Source: Treponema sp. (GTDB lineage Bacteria > Spirochaetota > Spirochaetia > Treponematales > Breznakiellaceae). Taken from it: 6,498 nt of DNA. The first letter of the stretch is position 1; each line of letters starts with the position of its first letter. A model generated the notes under the pieces. It saw only the letters and a program-made list of their open reading frames with translations. It made no database searches and was not told the DNA's origin. Positions 1-6,135 of the stretch are shown in pieces. The position numbers were made by a program, and so were the translations under genes. The stretch spans positions 1 through 6,498 of the forward strand of contig JAITON010000053.1 in the NCBI GenBank assembly GCA_031289935.1, written 5' to 3'.

Positions 1-2
1 TG

Positions 3-209
3 CACGAAAAATTGGCGATTGGGATGGAAGCAATCGCTCTGGAAAAGGCCGGTAAACCGGACGAAGCGATGGCTTTAAACAAGTCCATACCTTTGGAACC
101 TTGGCTGGCAAAGATTCTCGAAGAGAAGGTCGGCGTGGACTATTTACGGCAGAGCGGCTGGAACCTGTCGGAAGCGGAGATGGAATTTGGAACAGACTGG
201 CTTAATTGA
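3..209 (+). CDS. C-terminal part of an unrecognised small protein (5' end outside window)
   Basis: The reading frame is open from the first bases of the window to a TGA at 207-209. This gives about 68 residues, and the true start probably lies upstream. A TTG at 12 could serve as a start, but no convincing ribosome binding site is visible before it. The visible part is acidic and looks helical. Near its N-terminal side is a segment (LEKAGKPDEAMALNKS) that resembles one helix pair of a TPR-like repeat. It ends in an aromatic-rich tail (SGWNLSEAEMEFGTDWLN). I do not recognise the family and assign no function. The next gene may start inside its last codons (TTG at 187) or just after its stop (ATG at 214), so the two are probably cotranscribed. 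Confidence 0.55.
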   Translation, partial: HEKLAIGMEAIALEKAGKPDEAMALNKSIPLEPWLAKILEEKVGVDYLRQSGWNLSEAEMEFGTDWLN

Positions 210-759
210 TAGGATGACCGTAGCCGTTGCCCAAATAGTCCGAGGCCGCCGGGGGCTCCGGACGAAGGGTGAAACCGAGAACGGGTTGGCTTACTTTACC
301 GATGGGCTGCAAAGAGCCAAAGCGGTTTTCACCGAGGTTCAGGGCGGCCGCGATCTCTACCTGATGCTCCTGGCGGAATACATCTACGTGGGCCAGGAGT
401 TGGCAAGCAGTAGTAACGAGGAGAAAGAGGCCCGTTCCAGTTGCGAGGCGGCTATGCATGACTTTGACGACGCCTTTCTGGCGCTGGAAGCCGTTCAAGA
501 GAGCCCCGGCTATGTGGTAGCGGAAAAGACCTATCCCCATAAACCCAAATACCGTTACCGGGGGATGCCCCGGGATGCCTTCCACGATGCCTACATGGCG
601 CACCGCACCCGTGTGGGTAACACTCTGCGGAAGATAGGCCTTAATCCCGATGAGCGCTCTTTGACGGAACTGCGAATCGCTGCTTTTGCCGCCGCCCAGC
701 AGGTATATCTGGAGAAGCAACAAGCCGCGCTGTCCACTGCCGCCGTCCCGCATGTATAA
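187..759 (+). CDS. Unrecognised 190-residue helical protein, homologous to the minus-strand gene at the right edge
   Basis: I do not recognise the family. The protein is soluble-looking and mostly helical, with no signal peptide or membrane segment. From about residue 64 to 183 it aligns without gaps to the partial minus-strand gene at 6136-6498, with roughly 51 identities in 120 columns by hand count. Best conserved are FDDA, PGY/AGY with a following AE-T, a Y-R-G-P-DA stretch, AHRTR, and Y-EKQ near the C-terminus. This conservation strongly supports a real gene in this frame. Start choice is uncertain. TTG at 187 has GGAG at 176-179 (7-base spacing) and overlaps the preceding gene by 23 bases. 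ATG at 214 is a commoner codon and lies just after that gene's stop, but has only AGG two bases upstream. A 186-residue antisense frame over the same region is judged a shadow. Confidence 0.75.
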   Translation: MEQTGLIDRMTVAVAQIVRGRRGLRTKGETENGLAYFTDGLQRAKAVFTEVQGGRDLYLMLLAEYIYVGQELASSSNEEKEARSSCEAAMHDFDDAFLALEAVQESPGYVVAEKTYPHKPKYRYRGMPRDAFHDAYMAHRTRVGNTLRKIGLNPDERSLTELRIAAFAAAQQVYLEKQQAALSTAAVPHV

Positions 760-788
760 CAAAACCAGCTAAAAGGAAGGTTCTTTGG

Positions 789-817
789 TTGACAAAACAA
801 TAAGTATGAGTTATCTT
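789..817 (+). promoter_or_regulatory. Predicted sigma70-type promoter of the nitroreductase gene
   Basis: A perfect -35 box TTGACA lies at 789-794. It is followed after a 17-base spacer by TATCTT at 812-817, which matches four of six -10 consensus bases. The expected transcription start is near 824, giving a leader of about 12 bases that begins at the ribosome binding site. The stretch is clearly more AT-rich than the genes on either side. Promoter activity is inferred from the motifs only. Confidence 0.6.
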
Positions 818-820
818 ATT
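799..820. promoter_or_regulatory. Inverted repeat overlapping the -10 box, candidate operator
   Basis: AATAAG at 799-804 and CTTATT at 815-820 form a perfect 6-base inverted repeat with a 10-base spacer. The repeat lies between the -35 box and the ribosome binding site and covers the -10 box, where a dimeric repressor would block transcription. The arms are short and AT-rich, so chance is possible. No regulator gene lies in the window. Confidence 0.3.
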
Positions 821-821
821 C

Positions 822-828
822 AAAGGAG
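822..828 (+). promoter_or_regulatory. Ribosome binding site deciding the nitroreductase start
   Basis: AAAGGAG is a near-perfect Shine-Dalgarno sequence seven bases before ATG 836. It fixes the start there rather than at the in-frame TTG at 785. Confidence 0.8.
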
Positions 829-835
829 TTATTAC

Positions 836-1438
836 ATGAAACAGGATTTTATTAACCTGGCTTCTGCCAGAAGGACAATTTACGCGCTTGGCAAGAATGT
901 AACAATGCCCCAGGCGGGCCTTGAAACAATTATCAGGGATGCGCTTAAATTTGCCCCCAGCGCGTTTAACAGCCAAAGCGTACGCGCCGTGCTACTCTTG
1001 AACAAGAGGCATGATGAGCTTTGGGCCCTTGTGGCGGATTGTCTGGCCGCCAAAATTGCCGATGAACAGGCGCGGCAAAAGTTCGTATCCAAAATCGCCG
1101 CCTTCAAGGCAGCCTTTGGGACTATTCTCTACTTTACCGACAGCGCCTGTATAAAACACTATGAACAGCAGTTTCCTTCCTACGCGGCCAACTTTCGGGA
1201 CTGGTCGGAACAGGCCCAGGGGAACGCCAACTACGCGGTATGGCTTGCCCTGTACGAGAACGGCATCGGCGCATCATTGCAGCATTATAACCCGGTGATT
1301 GATGACGCAGTCCGCAAGGCCTATGAGACCCCCGATCACTGGGTGTTGCGGGCGCAAATGCCCTTCGGTTCCATTGAATCAGGCCCAGGGGATAAGACGT
1401 TCATCCCCGGCGATAAACGGCTCATGGTTCTAGCGTAA
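836..1438 (+). CDS. Nitroreductase family protein, Frm2/Hbn1/CinD-like
   Basis: This is a 200-residue protein of the short FMN-dependent nitroreductase family, Frm2/Hbn1-like subgroup (fungal Frm2 and Hbn1, bacterial CinD). Members use a flavin and NAD(P)H to reduce nitro compounds or quinones in the cytoplasm, usually as dimers. The N-terminal RRTIYALGK (12-20) and APSAFNSQSVR (40-50) match the flavin-binding start of this subgroup. GIGASLQHYNP (143-153) and the C-terminal QMPFGS-ES-PGDKTF region (174-189) are also typical, and the length is normal. The start is ATG 836, because AAAGGAG at 822-828 sits seven bases upstream. The frame extends back to a TTG at 785, but that would place the promoter inside the gene. 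It has its own predicted promoter and is separated from the helicase operon by 94 bases, so it is probably a monocistronic stress or redox gene. The true substrate cannot be told from sequence. Confidence 0.88.
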   Translation: MKQDFINLASARRTIYALGKNVTMPQAGLETIIRDALKFAPSAFNSQSVRAVLLLNKRHDELWALVADCLAAKIADEQARQKFVSKIAAFKAAFGTILYFTDSACIKHYEQQFPSYAANFRDWSEQAQGNANYAVWLALYENGIGASLQHYNPVIDDAVRKAYETPDHWVLRAQMPFGSIESGPGDKTFIPGDKRLMVLA

Positions 1439-1489
1439 GAACACGCTGGAAAACTCGATGCGTTTCGGCGTGCCCCGCATCCTTCGCCG

Positions 1490-1508
1490 CCCGCTTCCCG
1501 CTTCCCGC
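1490..1508. repeat. Short heptamer direct repeat CCCGCTT
   Basis: The 7-base unit CCCGCTT occurs at 1490-1496 and 1497-1503, followed by a partial CCCGC at 1504-1508. It lies just upstream of the extended -10 box of the helicase operon, about where a -35 region would sit. No role is known. It may be simple low-complexity sequence. Confidence 0.4.
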
Positions 1509-1515
1509 CCTTTTC

Positions 1516-1524
1516 TGCTATAAT
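1516..1524 (+). promoter_or_regulatory. Extended -10 promoter of the helicase operon, predicted to give a leaderless mRNA
   Basis: TGCTATAAT combines a TG extension with a perfect TATAAT at 1519-1524. No good -35 box is present (TTCCCG at 1495-1500 is poor), which extended -10 promoters tolerate. The expected transcription start is about 1530-1533, at or within three bases of ATG 1533. No Shine-Dalgarno sequence precedes that ATG, and an in-frame TAA at 1521-1523 excludes an upstream start. The motifs are seen directly. Promoter activity and leaderless translation are inferred. Confidence 0.6.
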
Positions 1525-1532
1525 ATTCCGTT

Positions 1533-3209
1533 ATGGCGATCGACCCCGCAAACCCGCTTATTGTCCAGAGCGACCGCACCCTGCTTCTGGATGTCCACGC
1601 CCCTCTGGCCGAGGAGGCGCGTATCGCCATCATGCCCTTTGCGGAGCTTGAAAAGTCGCCGGAGCATATCCACACCTTCAGGATTACGCCGATTTCCCTC
1701 TGGAACGCCGCCAGCGCCGGATTCAGCCCCCGGGACATTGCCGGGGCCCTGGAAACCTACAGCCGTTACGCCGTGCCCCAGGGTATCATTGAGGGTTTTT
1801 CCGACGTCATGTCCCGGTACGGCAAGATCAGGATGTGTTCCGGCAAGTCTGATGATGATCTGCTCCTGGTGGTGGCCGATAAAAAAATCCGCGCCGAGAT
1901 CCGGGCCGCGAAATCCCTGGACAAGTATATAATAGAAGAAGCGCATGATAGTTTTTGTCTGCGCCTCACCGACCGGGGGACCGTCAAGCGGGAACTCATC
2001 CGTCTGGGCTGGCCCGTCAAGGACGAAGCCCCCCTGGCGGCCGGGGATCCCTTGGATATCAGCTTCAGGACAGAAACCGCAGAGGGCCTCCCCTTTACGG
2101 TCCGGGACTACCAATTGGAGGCGGTCCGTTCCCTCCTGGGGGACGGCAGCCCCGGCACGGGCTACGGGGTGGTAGTCCTCCCCTGCGGCTCCGGCAAGAC
2201 TATCGTGGGCATGGCCGTCATGGCGGGCCTCAAGACCAACACGCTGATCCTGAGCACCAATGTGGCGGCGGTGCATCAGTGGATGGATGAGCTCTTGGAC
2301 AAGACGGATCTGCGGCCCGAAGATATTGCCGAATATACCGGGGATTCCAAGACCGTGGCCTCGGTTACCGTAGCCACCTACCAGATCCTCACCTGGCGGC
2401 CCCATAAGGAGGGGAGCTTCCCCCATTTCAAGCTCTTCCGGGAACGGCCCTGGGGGCTCATCATCTACGATGAGGTTCACCTGCTGCCGGCTCCGGTCTT
2501 CCGGGTTACCGCGGAACTCCAGGCCGTGCGCCGCCTGGGCCTTACCGCGACCCTGGTTCGGGAGGACGGCGCCGAGGACGCGGTTTTCAGCCTGGTGGGG
2601 CCCAAACGCTACGATGTGCCCTGGAAAGAGCTGGAGGGCAAGGGCTGGATCGCCAGCGCTCTCTGTTCGGAAATCCGCCTGGATCTACCTGAACGGCTCC
2701 AGGTGCCCTACGCCGTGGCGGGGAAGCGGGAAAAGTACCGTGTCGCCAGCGAGAATCCCCTCAAGGAGACTGTGGCGGTCCAGCTCGTGGAAAACCATCC
2801 CGAGGACTTTATCATGGTTATCGGCCAATACATCAGCCAGCTCGAATCCCTGGCCCGGCTTCTCAAGGCCCCTCTTATCACCGGGAAGACCCCCAACGCC
2901 GAACGGGAACGGATTTACCACGATTTTCGGAACGGCAAAAACCGGCTCATCGTGGTGTCCAAGGTGGCTAACTTCGCCATCGACCTGCCCGATGCGTCCA
3001 TGGCCATTCAGGTGTCCGGTTCCTTCGGTTCCCGGCAGGAGGAGGCCCAGCGCCTGGGACGTATCCTTCGTCCCAAGGGGGGGCGCAACTCCTATTTCTA
3101 CACCCTGGTGTCCCGTTATACCGTGGAGGAGGACTTCGCGGCCAACCGCCAGAAGTTCCTGGCCGAGCAGGGCTACAAGTACTCTATCCAGCACTGGAGC
3201 GGCCTATGA
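1533..3209 (+). CDS. XPB/ERCC3-like superfamily 2 DNA helicase
   Basis: A 558-residue ATP-dependent SF2 helicase of the bacterial XPB/ERCC3 family, close to the usual bacterial length. Residues about 8-110 form the N-terminal XPB/Ssl2-type helicase-associated domain. RDYQLEAV (191-198) begins the helicase core. Walker A is LPCGSGKT (216-223), the Walker B box is DEVH (313-316), TAT is at 338-340, and the XPB-specific RED motif is at 343-345. GPKRYDVPW follows (356-364), as in XPB. The second RecA-like domain carries SKVANFAIDLPDA (476-488) and motif VI QRLGRILR (506-513). All motifs for ATP hydrolysis and strand separation look intact. XPB proteins unwind DNA in a 3'-5' direction in repair, and in eukaryotes also in transcription, but the bacterial role is poorly settled. 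The start is fixed by the domain beginning at residue 8 and an upstream in-frame stop. It is the first gene of a three-gene operon, and its stop overlaps the next start (ATGA). Confidence 0.93.
   Translation: MAIDPANPLIVQSDRTLLLDVHAPLAEEARIAIMPFAELEKSPEHIHTFRITPISLWNAASAGFSPRDIAGALETYSRYAVPQGIIEGFSDVMSRYGKIRMCSGKSDDDLLLVVADKKIRAEIRAAKSLDKYIIEEAHDSFCLRLTDRGTVKRELIRLGWPVKDEAPLAAGDPLDISFRTETAEGLPFTVRDYQLEAVRSLLGDGSPGTGYGVVVLPCGSGKTIVGMAVMAGLKTNTLILSTNVAAVHQWMDELLDKTDLRPEDIAEYTGDSKTVASVTVATYQILTWRPHKEGSFPHFKLFRERPWGLIIYDEVHLLPAPVFRVTAELQAVRRLGLTATLVREDGAEDAVFSLVGPKRYDVPWKELEGKGWIASALCSEIRLDLPERLQVPYAVAGKREKYRVASENPLKETVAVQLVENHPEDFIMVIGQYISQLESLARLLKAPLITGKTPNAERERIYHDFRNGKNRLIVVSKVANFAIDLPDASMAIQVSGSFGSRQEEAQRLGRILRPKGGRNSYFYTLVSRYTVEEDFAANRQKFLAEQGYKYSIQHWSGL
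3196..3209 (+). promoter_or_regulatory. Ribosome binding site and ATGA stop-start overlap coupling the first two operon genes
   Basis: GGAG at 3196-3199 lies six bases before ATG 3206, and the helicase stop TGA (3207-3209) overlaps that start. This arrangement usually means translational coupling, which would keep the two proteins in a fixed ratio and suits partners in one complex. Confidence 0.7.
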
Positions 3210-5284
3210 ATTATCAGTTCCACGGCGCCGATGAATGGAAGGCCGCCATCCTGGGCCTTCCCGATGGGAGCTTTTTCCAGCTCTTGCGGAGCGTCTTCGG
3301 TTCCATCAGGACGCCTTTCAACAAACACCGGCTCATGGATGATCTTACGGCCTTTCTCTCCCGCCGGGACATTCAGGAAACCCTGGCCTCCTATATTGAC
3401 GATGTGGACGCCCGGTTCATCTGCGCGGTGGCCCTTTTGGGGGAGCCTGAAAACACGGTCCTTTCCGGCTTCTTTGCCGGGGAATATACCGCCGCAGACA
3501 TCCACATGGTCCTGGTGAATCTTGAAGAGCGGTTCATCATCTACCGGTTTCGGGAGCGCGAAGGCGCCCAGCATCTGGCCCTGAACCCCCTGCTCAAGCC
3601 CGTGCTGGAAGGCCTGCTGGCGCACTCCGGCCTGCTCTTCCCCTCGGTTCCGGCCGAAACCGGGGCTGCGTCCGGGGTGGATCCTTCCCCGGACGACCGT
3701 ACACTGGCGGCCCTTATCGCCTTTGCCGCCGGAAATGGGGACCTCTTTAAGGCCGAGGGGGGCTTCCGCAAGAAGGTCCAGGACGATGGCCGCAGACTTT
3801 TCCCGGGGCTTGACTTTGAACGGCTCCTGGGGGGCCTTGAAGCGATCGGCCTGATCCGGAGCGAGGGTTCAGGCTTCGTTCTTGAGCGGAAGAAGCTGAC
3901 CCAGTTCGCCACGCTCTCCCGCCGGGAGCGGCTCGAATATTGGGCCGCCGGTATCTTCCTCCATCTGGAACCACGTTCCGCTCCGGAATCCCCCGGTCTC
4001 TCCCGGAGCCGGGCGCCAATCCTGGCCCGGTTTACCCGCCGCTTTACCGGCCTTCTGGAGCCGGGCCGGAGCTATCCCCTGTATACCCTAAGGCGGCTTC
4101 TGGTATTACAGGAACGGGAAGAAGGAGATTCCCTGCGCTGGGCCGATGTCAATATTTCCTTCGGCGGCGAAGGCTTCCCCCGTTTTCTCGAAGCCCTGGA
4201 ATCTGCCGGGCTCCTCCTTCGCCGGGGCCGGGACCTGGAACCGGCCTTTCCCCCGGAACGGAGCGGCGCCAATGCCACTGTTATCGCCCTGGACAGCCCC
4301 TTCTCCTGTATCCTCTACCCGGAAATTGATTTTACCGACGCGCTGACCCTGGCCTGCTTTGCCGAGGTCCGGGAAACCGGCCAGACTCTGCGCTTTGAGT
4401 TTACCCGGCAATCGGTGGTCCGGGGCCTGGACCTGGGCCAGAACGCCGCCGCCCTGCCGGCCCTTCTGGAACGGCTCTCCCTCAAACCCCTCGACCAGAA
4501 CCTCCGCTGGAGCCTGGAGGACTGGGCCGCCCGCTATGCCGCAGTTTCCCTACAGAGCGGCACGGTCCTGGTCCTGGCGGAGGATAAGTACTATCTGGCC
4601 GAGGTCCGGTCCGTGGCCGCCCTCATCAAACGGACCCTGGCGCCGGGGGTCTATCTTCTTTCGGAGGATACCGGAGCCGCCGGGGAAATCCTGCGGAAGG
4701 CGGGGGTCGAAATCATCGCCCGGCCCGTGGAGAGCGATACCGGGGCCGACTCCATCCGTTCCCTCTATCCCGCTCTGGGAAGCGCCGTTCCTTCGAAAAA
4801 ATCCGGTCCGTCAATCGAAGGGGCATCCGAAAGCCCGGTTGATAGCAAGGGCCCTGACCAGGCTGCCGGGATCAAGGATCACTTCCGGGCCCTTCTGGAC
4901 AAGATGCAGCTCTCTCAGACCGCAGGGGAGGAGCTTGCCGCCCGTATCGAGCGGAAAATCATCCTCTGTGAATCCCAGCTTTCCTGTGATACGTCCATTA
5001 TTGAAAAAACCGAGGCCCGGAACCTGGATTACGTAGGGAAGACCGCAGTAGCAAAGCAGGCCATGGCGCTCAAATCACCGGTAGAAGTCTTCTGGAGCAA
5101 TCCTGAAAAAGGCGATGGCCTCTCGGCGCTCCTGGGCTTTGCCGAAGCGATAGAGAAATCCGGGGGGGAAACTACCCTGGTTATCAGAACAGAGGAGGGC
5201 CCCGGCGGGACCATGTCCAGCCAGCGCATACCCATTGGAAAGATCAGCCTTATCAGGCGGAGCAAACAATCAATTTTTGAATAG
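3206..5284 (+). CDS. Helicase-associated protein with XPB/Ssl2 N-terminal-like domain, partner of the XPB helicase
   Basis: A 692-residue soluble protein without helicase motifs. The N-terminal half (about 1-350) is helical and seems built from winged-helix-like units. Around residues 358-465 lies a segment like the helicase-associated (Helicase_C_3) domain. Its landmarks are ACFAEV (383-388), FEFTRQSVVRGLDLG (397-411), a conserved LDQN (429-432) and LEDWAARY (437-444), then GTVLVLAEDKYYLAEV (452-467). A similar pattern forms the N-terminus of the upstream helicase. Residues about 510-555 are a Ser/Pro/Gly-rich linker. The C-terminal 135 residues end in a beta-rich stretch (QRIPIGKISLIRR) that could be WYL-like, which is weak inference. 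Mycobacteria have the same neighbourhood (ercC3 beside a large helicase-associated gene). Overlap with the helicase stop points to a stoichiometric partner, perhaps a DNA-binding adaptor. The exact role is unknown. Confidence 0.8.
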   Translation: MNYQFHGADEWKAAILGLPDGSFFQLLRSVFGSIRTPFNKHRLMDDLTAFLSRRDIQETLASYIDDVDARFICAVALLGEPENTVLSGFFAGEYTAADIHMVLVNLEERFIIYRFREREGAQHLALNPLLKPVLEGLLAHSGLLFPSVPAETGAASGVDPSPDDRTLAALIAFAAGNGDLFKAEGGFRKKVQDDGRRLFPGLDFERLLGGLEAIGLIRSEGSGFVLERKKLTQFATLSRRERLEYWAAGIFLHLEPRSAPESPGLSRSRAPILARFTRRFTGLLEPGRSYPLYTLRRLLVLQEREEGDSLRWADVNISFGGEGFPRFLEALESAGLLLRRGRDLEPAFPPERSGANATVIALDSPFSCILYPEIDFTDALTLACFAEVRETGQTLRFEFTRQSVVRGLDLGQNAAALPALLERLSLKPLDQNLRWSLEDWAARYAAVSLQSGTVLVLAEDKYYLAEVRSVAALIKRTLAPGVYLLSEDTGAAGEILRKAGVEIIARPVESDTGADSIRSLYPALGSAVPSKKSGPSIEGASESPVDSKGPDQAAGIKDHFRALLDKMQLSQTAGEELAARIERKIILCESQLSCDTSIIEKTEARNLDYVGKTAVAKQAMALKSPVEVFWSNPEKGDGLSALLGFAEAIEKSGGETTLVIRTEEGPGGTMSSQRIPIGKISLIRRSKQSIFE

Positions 5285-5287
5285 GAG
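5283..5287 (+). promoter_or_regulatory. Ribosome binding site of the NYN-LOTUS gene
   Basis: AGGAG overlaps the stop codon of the preceding gene (TAG 5282-5284) and sits five bases before ATG 5293. It fixes this start and makes re-initiation by the same ribosomes likely. Confidence 0.75.
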
Positions 5288-5292
5288 ATTCT

Positions 5293-6105
5293 ATGCCATT
5301 ATTACCATTTTCTACTCCCCCAGTCCCCTTTGGCGGGGCCGAGCTCGGGGGCCAGGCCAAGCTGGCGGTGCTCATCGATGCGGACAATACCCAAGCGGCC
5401 ATCATTGAGGGGCTCCTGGGCGAGGTAGCCAAGTACGGAGTAGCCAGCGTCAAGCGGATCTATGGCGACTGGACCAGCACCAACCTCCGCTCCTGGAAGG
5501 ACAAGCTCCTGGAGCACGCCATCCAGCCGATCCAGCAGTTTTCCTACACTACCGGGAAAAACGCCACCGACAGCGCCATGATCATCGATGCCATGGACCT
5601 GCTCTACAGTGAAAGGCTGGACGGCTTCTGCATCGTTTCCAGCGACAGTGACTTTACCCGCCTGGCTTCCCGGCTCCGGGAAAGCGGCCGCATGGTCTAC
5701 GGTTTTGGAGAAAAGAAGACCCCCCGGGCCTTTGTCTCGGTCTGCGACAAGTTCATCTACACGGAAATCCTGAAAGAGGCTGCGGAAATGAGCCAGGAGG
5801 AATCCGACGAGGACGACAGCAAGCCCGCCGCCAAGCGCCGCCGGGACTTTAAGGTGGACCGGAAGCTCCTAAAACTGCTCCGGGACGCCGTGGACGATCT
5901 GGCCGACGAATCCGGCTGGGCCTACCTGGGCGGCGTGGGCCAGAAGATCAACAACCGTTCCGCCGACTTCGACCCCCGGAACTACGGCTTTAAGAAGCTG
6001 GGCGACCTCTTCCGGGCCATTCCCCAGTTCGAGACCGAGGAGCGGCCCCAGGAGAACGGCAGCGGCCGCCAGGTGTACATTCGATGGAAGAGACGGACGC
6101 GCTAG
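5293..6105 (+). CDS. NYN (PIN-like) nuclease-domain protein with C-terminal LOTUS/OST-HTH-like domain
   Basis: A 270-residue protein of the LabA-like NYN family (PIN-like fold, metal-dependent RNases where activity is known). The NYN domain spans about 22-160. Its acidic residues are present: LIDADN (27-32, D29 and D31), GKNATDSAMIID (88-99, D93 and D99) and SSDSDF (116-121, D118 and D120). A charged linker follows, acidic at 169-175 and basic KRRR at 181-184. Residues about 186-266 resemble a LOTUS/OST-HTH winged helix (KLLKLLRDAVDDLADESGWAYL, then YGFKKLGDLFRAI), a domain type known to bind RNA including G-rich RNA. The first 21 residues are a Pro/Gly-rich extension before the first strand. 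This domain pair is known in many bacteria, mostly uncharacterised. As last gene of the helicase operon it could supply a nuclease to the complex, which is inference. The gene converges on the minus-strand gene 30 bases downstream, with no clear terminator between. Confidence 0.85.
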   Translation: MPLLPFSTPPVPFGGAELGGQAKLAVLIDADNTQAAIIEGLLGEVAKYGVASVKRIYGDWTSTNLRSWKDKLLEHAIQPIQQFSYTTGKNATDSAMIIDAMDLLYSERLDGFCIVSSDSDFTRLASRLRESGRMVYGFGEKKTPRAFVSVCDKFIYTEILKEAAEMSQEESDEDDSKPAAKRRRDFKVDRKLLKLLRDAVDDLADESGWAYLGGVGQKINNRSADFDPRNYGFKKLGDLFRAIPQFETEERPQENGSGRQVYIRWKRRTR

Positions 6106-6135
6106 GGATGCCGGGGCGGGCACAGTCGTGCGGTG

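Noticed and set aside
202..762. A 186-residue minus-strand frame antisense to the unknown gene at 187-759
   Set aside because: The plus-strand frame is supported by gapless homology to the gene at 6136-6498, whereas this frame has no support of its own.
785..835. An upstream TTG start for the nitroreductase, adding 17 residues
   Set aside because: The added stretch covers a consensus promoter and the ribosome binding site for ATG 836, and family members begin near the later start.
1457..1481. A hairpin GATGCG/CGCATC after the nitroreductase gene, as a possible terminator
   Set aside because: The stem is only six base pairs with a 13-base loop and no run of T follows, so it does not support an intrinsic terminator.
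1518..2480. A 320-residue open frame on the minus strand, antisense to the helicase gene
   Set aside because: It lies fully across a gene with clear XPB motifs. Its Gly/Pro/His-rich composition and lack of any recognisable domain fit a GC-driven shadow frame.
2470..3234. A 254-residue plus-strand frame overlapping the end of the helicase gene
   Set aside because: It is rich in Arg, Pro, Ser and Trp, as expected for an out-of-frame reading of GC-rich coding DNA. It covers helicase motifs that are intact in the other frame.
4359..5036. A 225-residue plus-strand frame inside the helicase-associated gene
   Set aside because: Arg/Pro/Ser/Trp-rich shadow frame. The main frame carries the recognisable helicase-associated pattern.
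6120..6131. A GCAC/GTGC hairpin between the two convergent genes
   Set aside because: The stem is only four base pairs with a four-base loop and no T-run on either strand, which is too weak to call a terminator.
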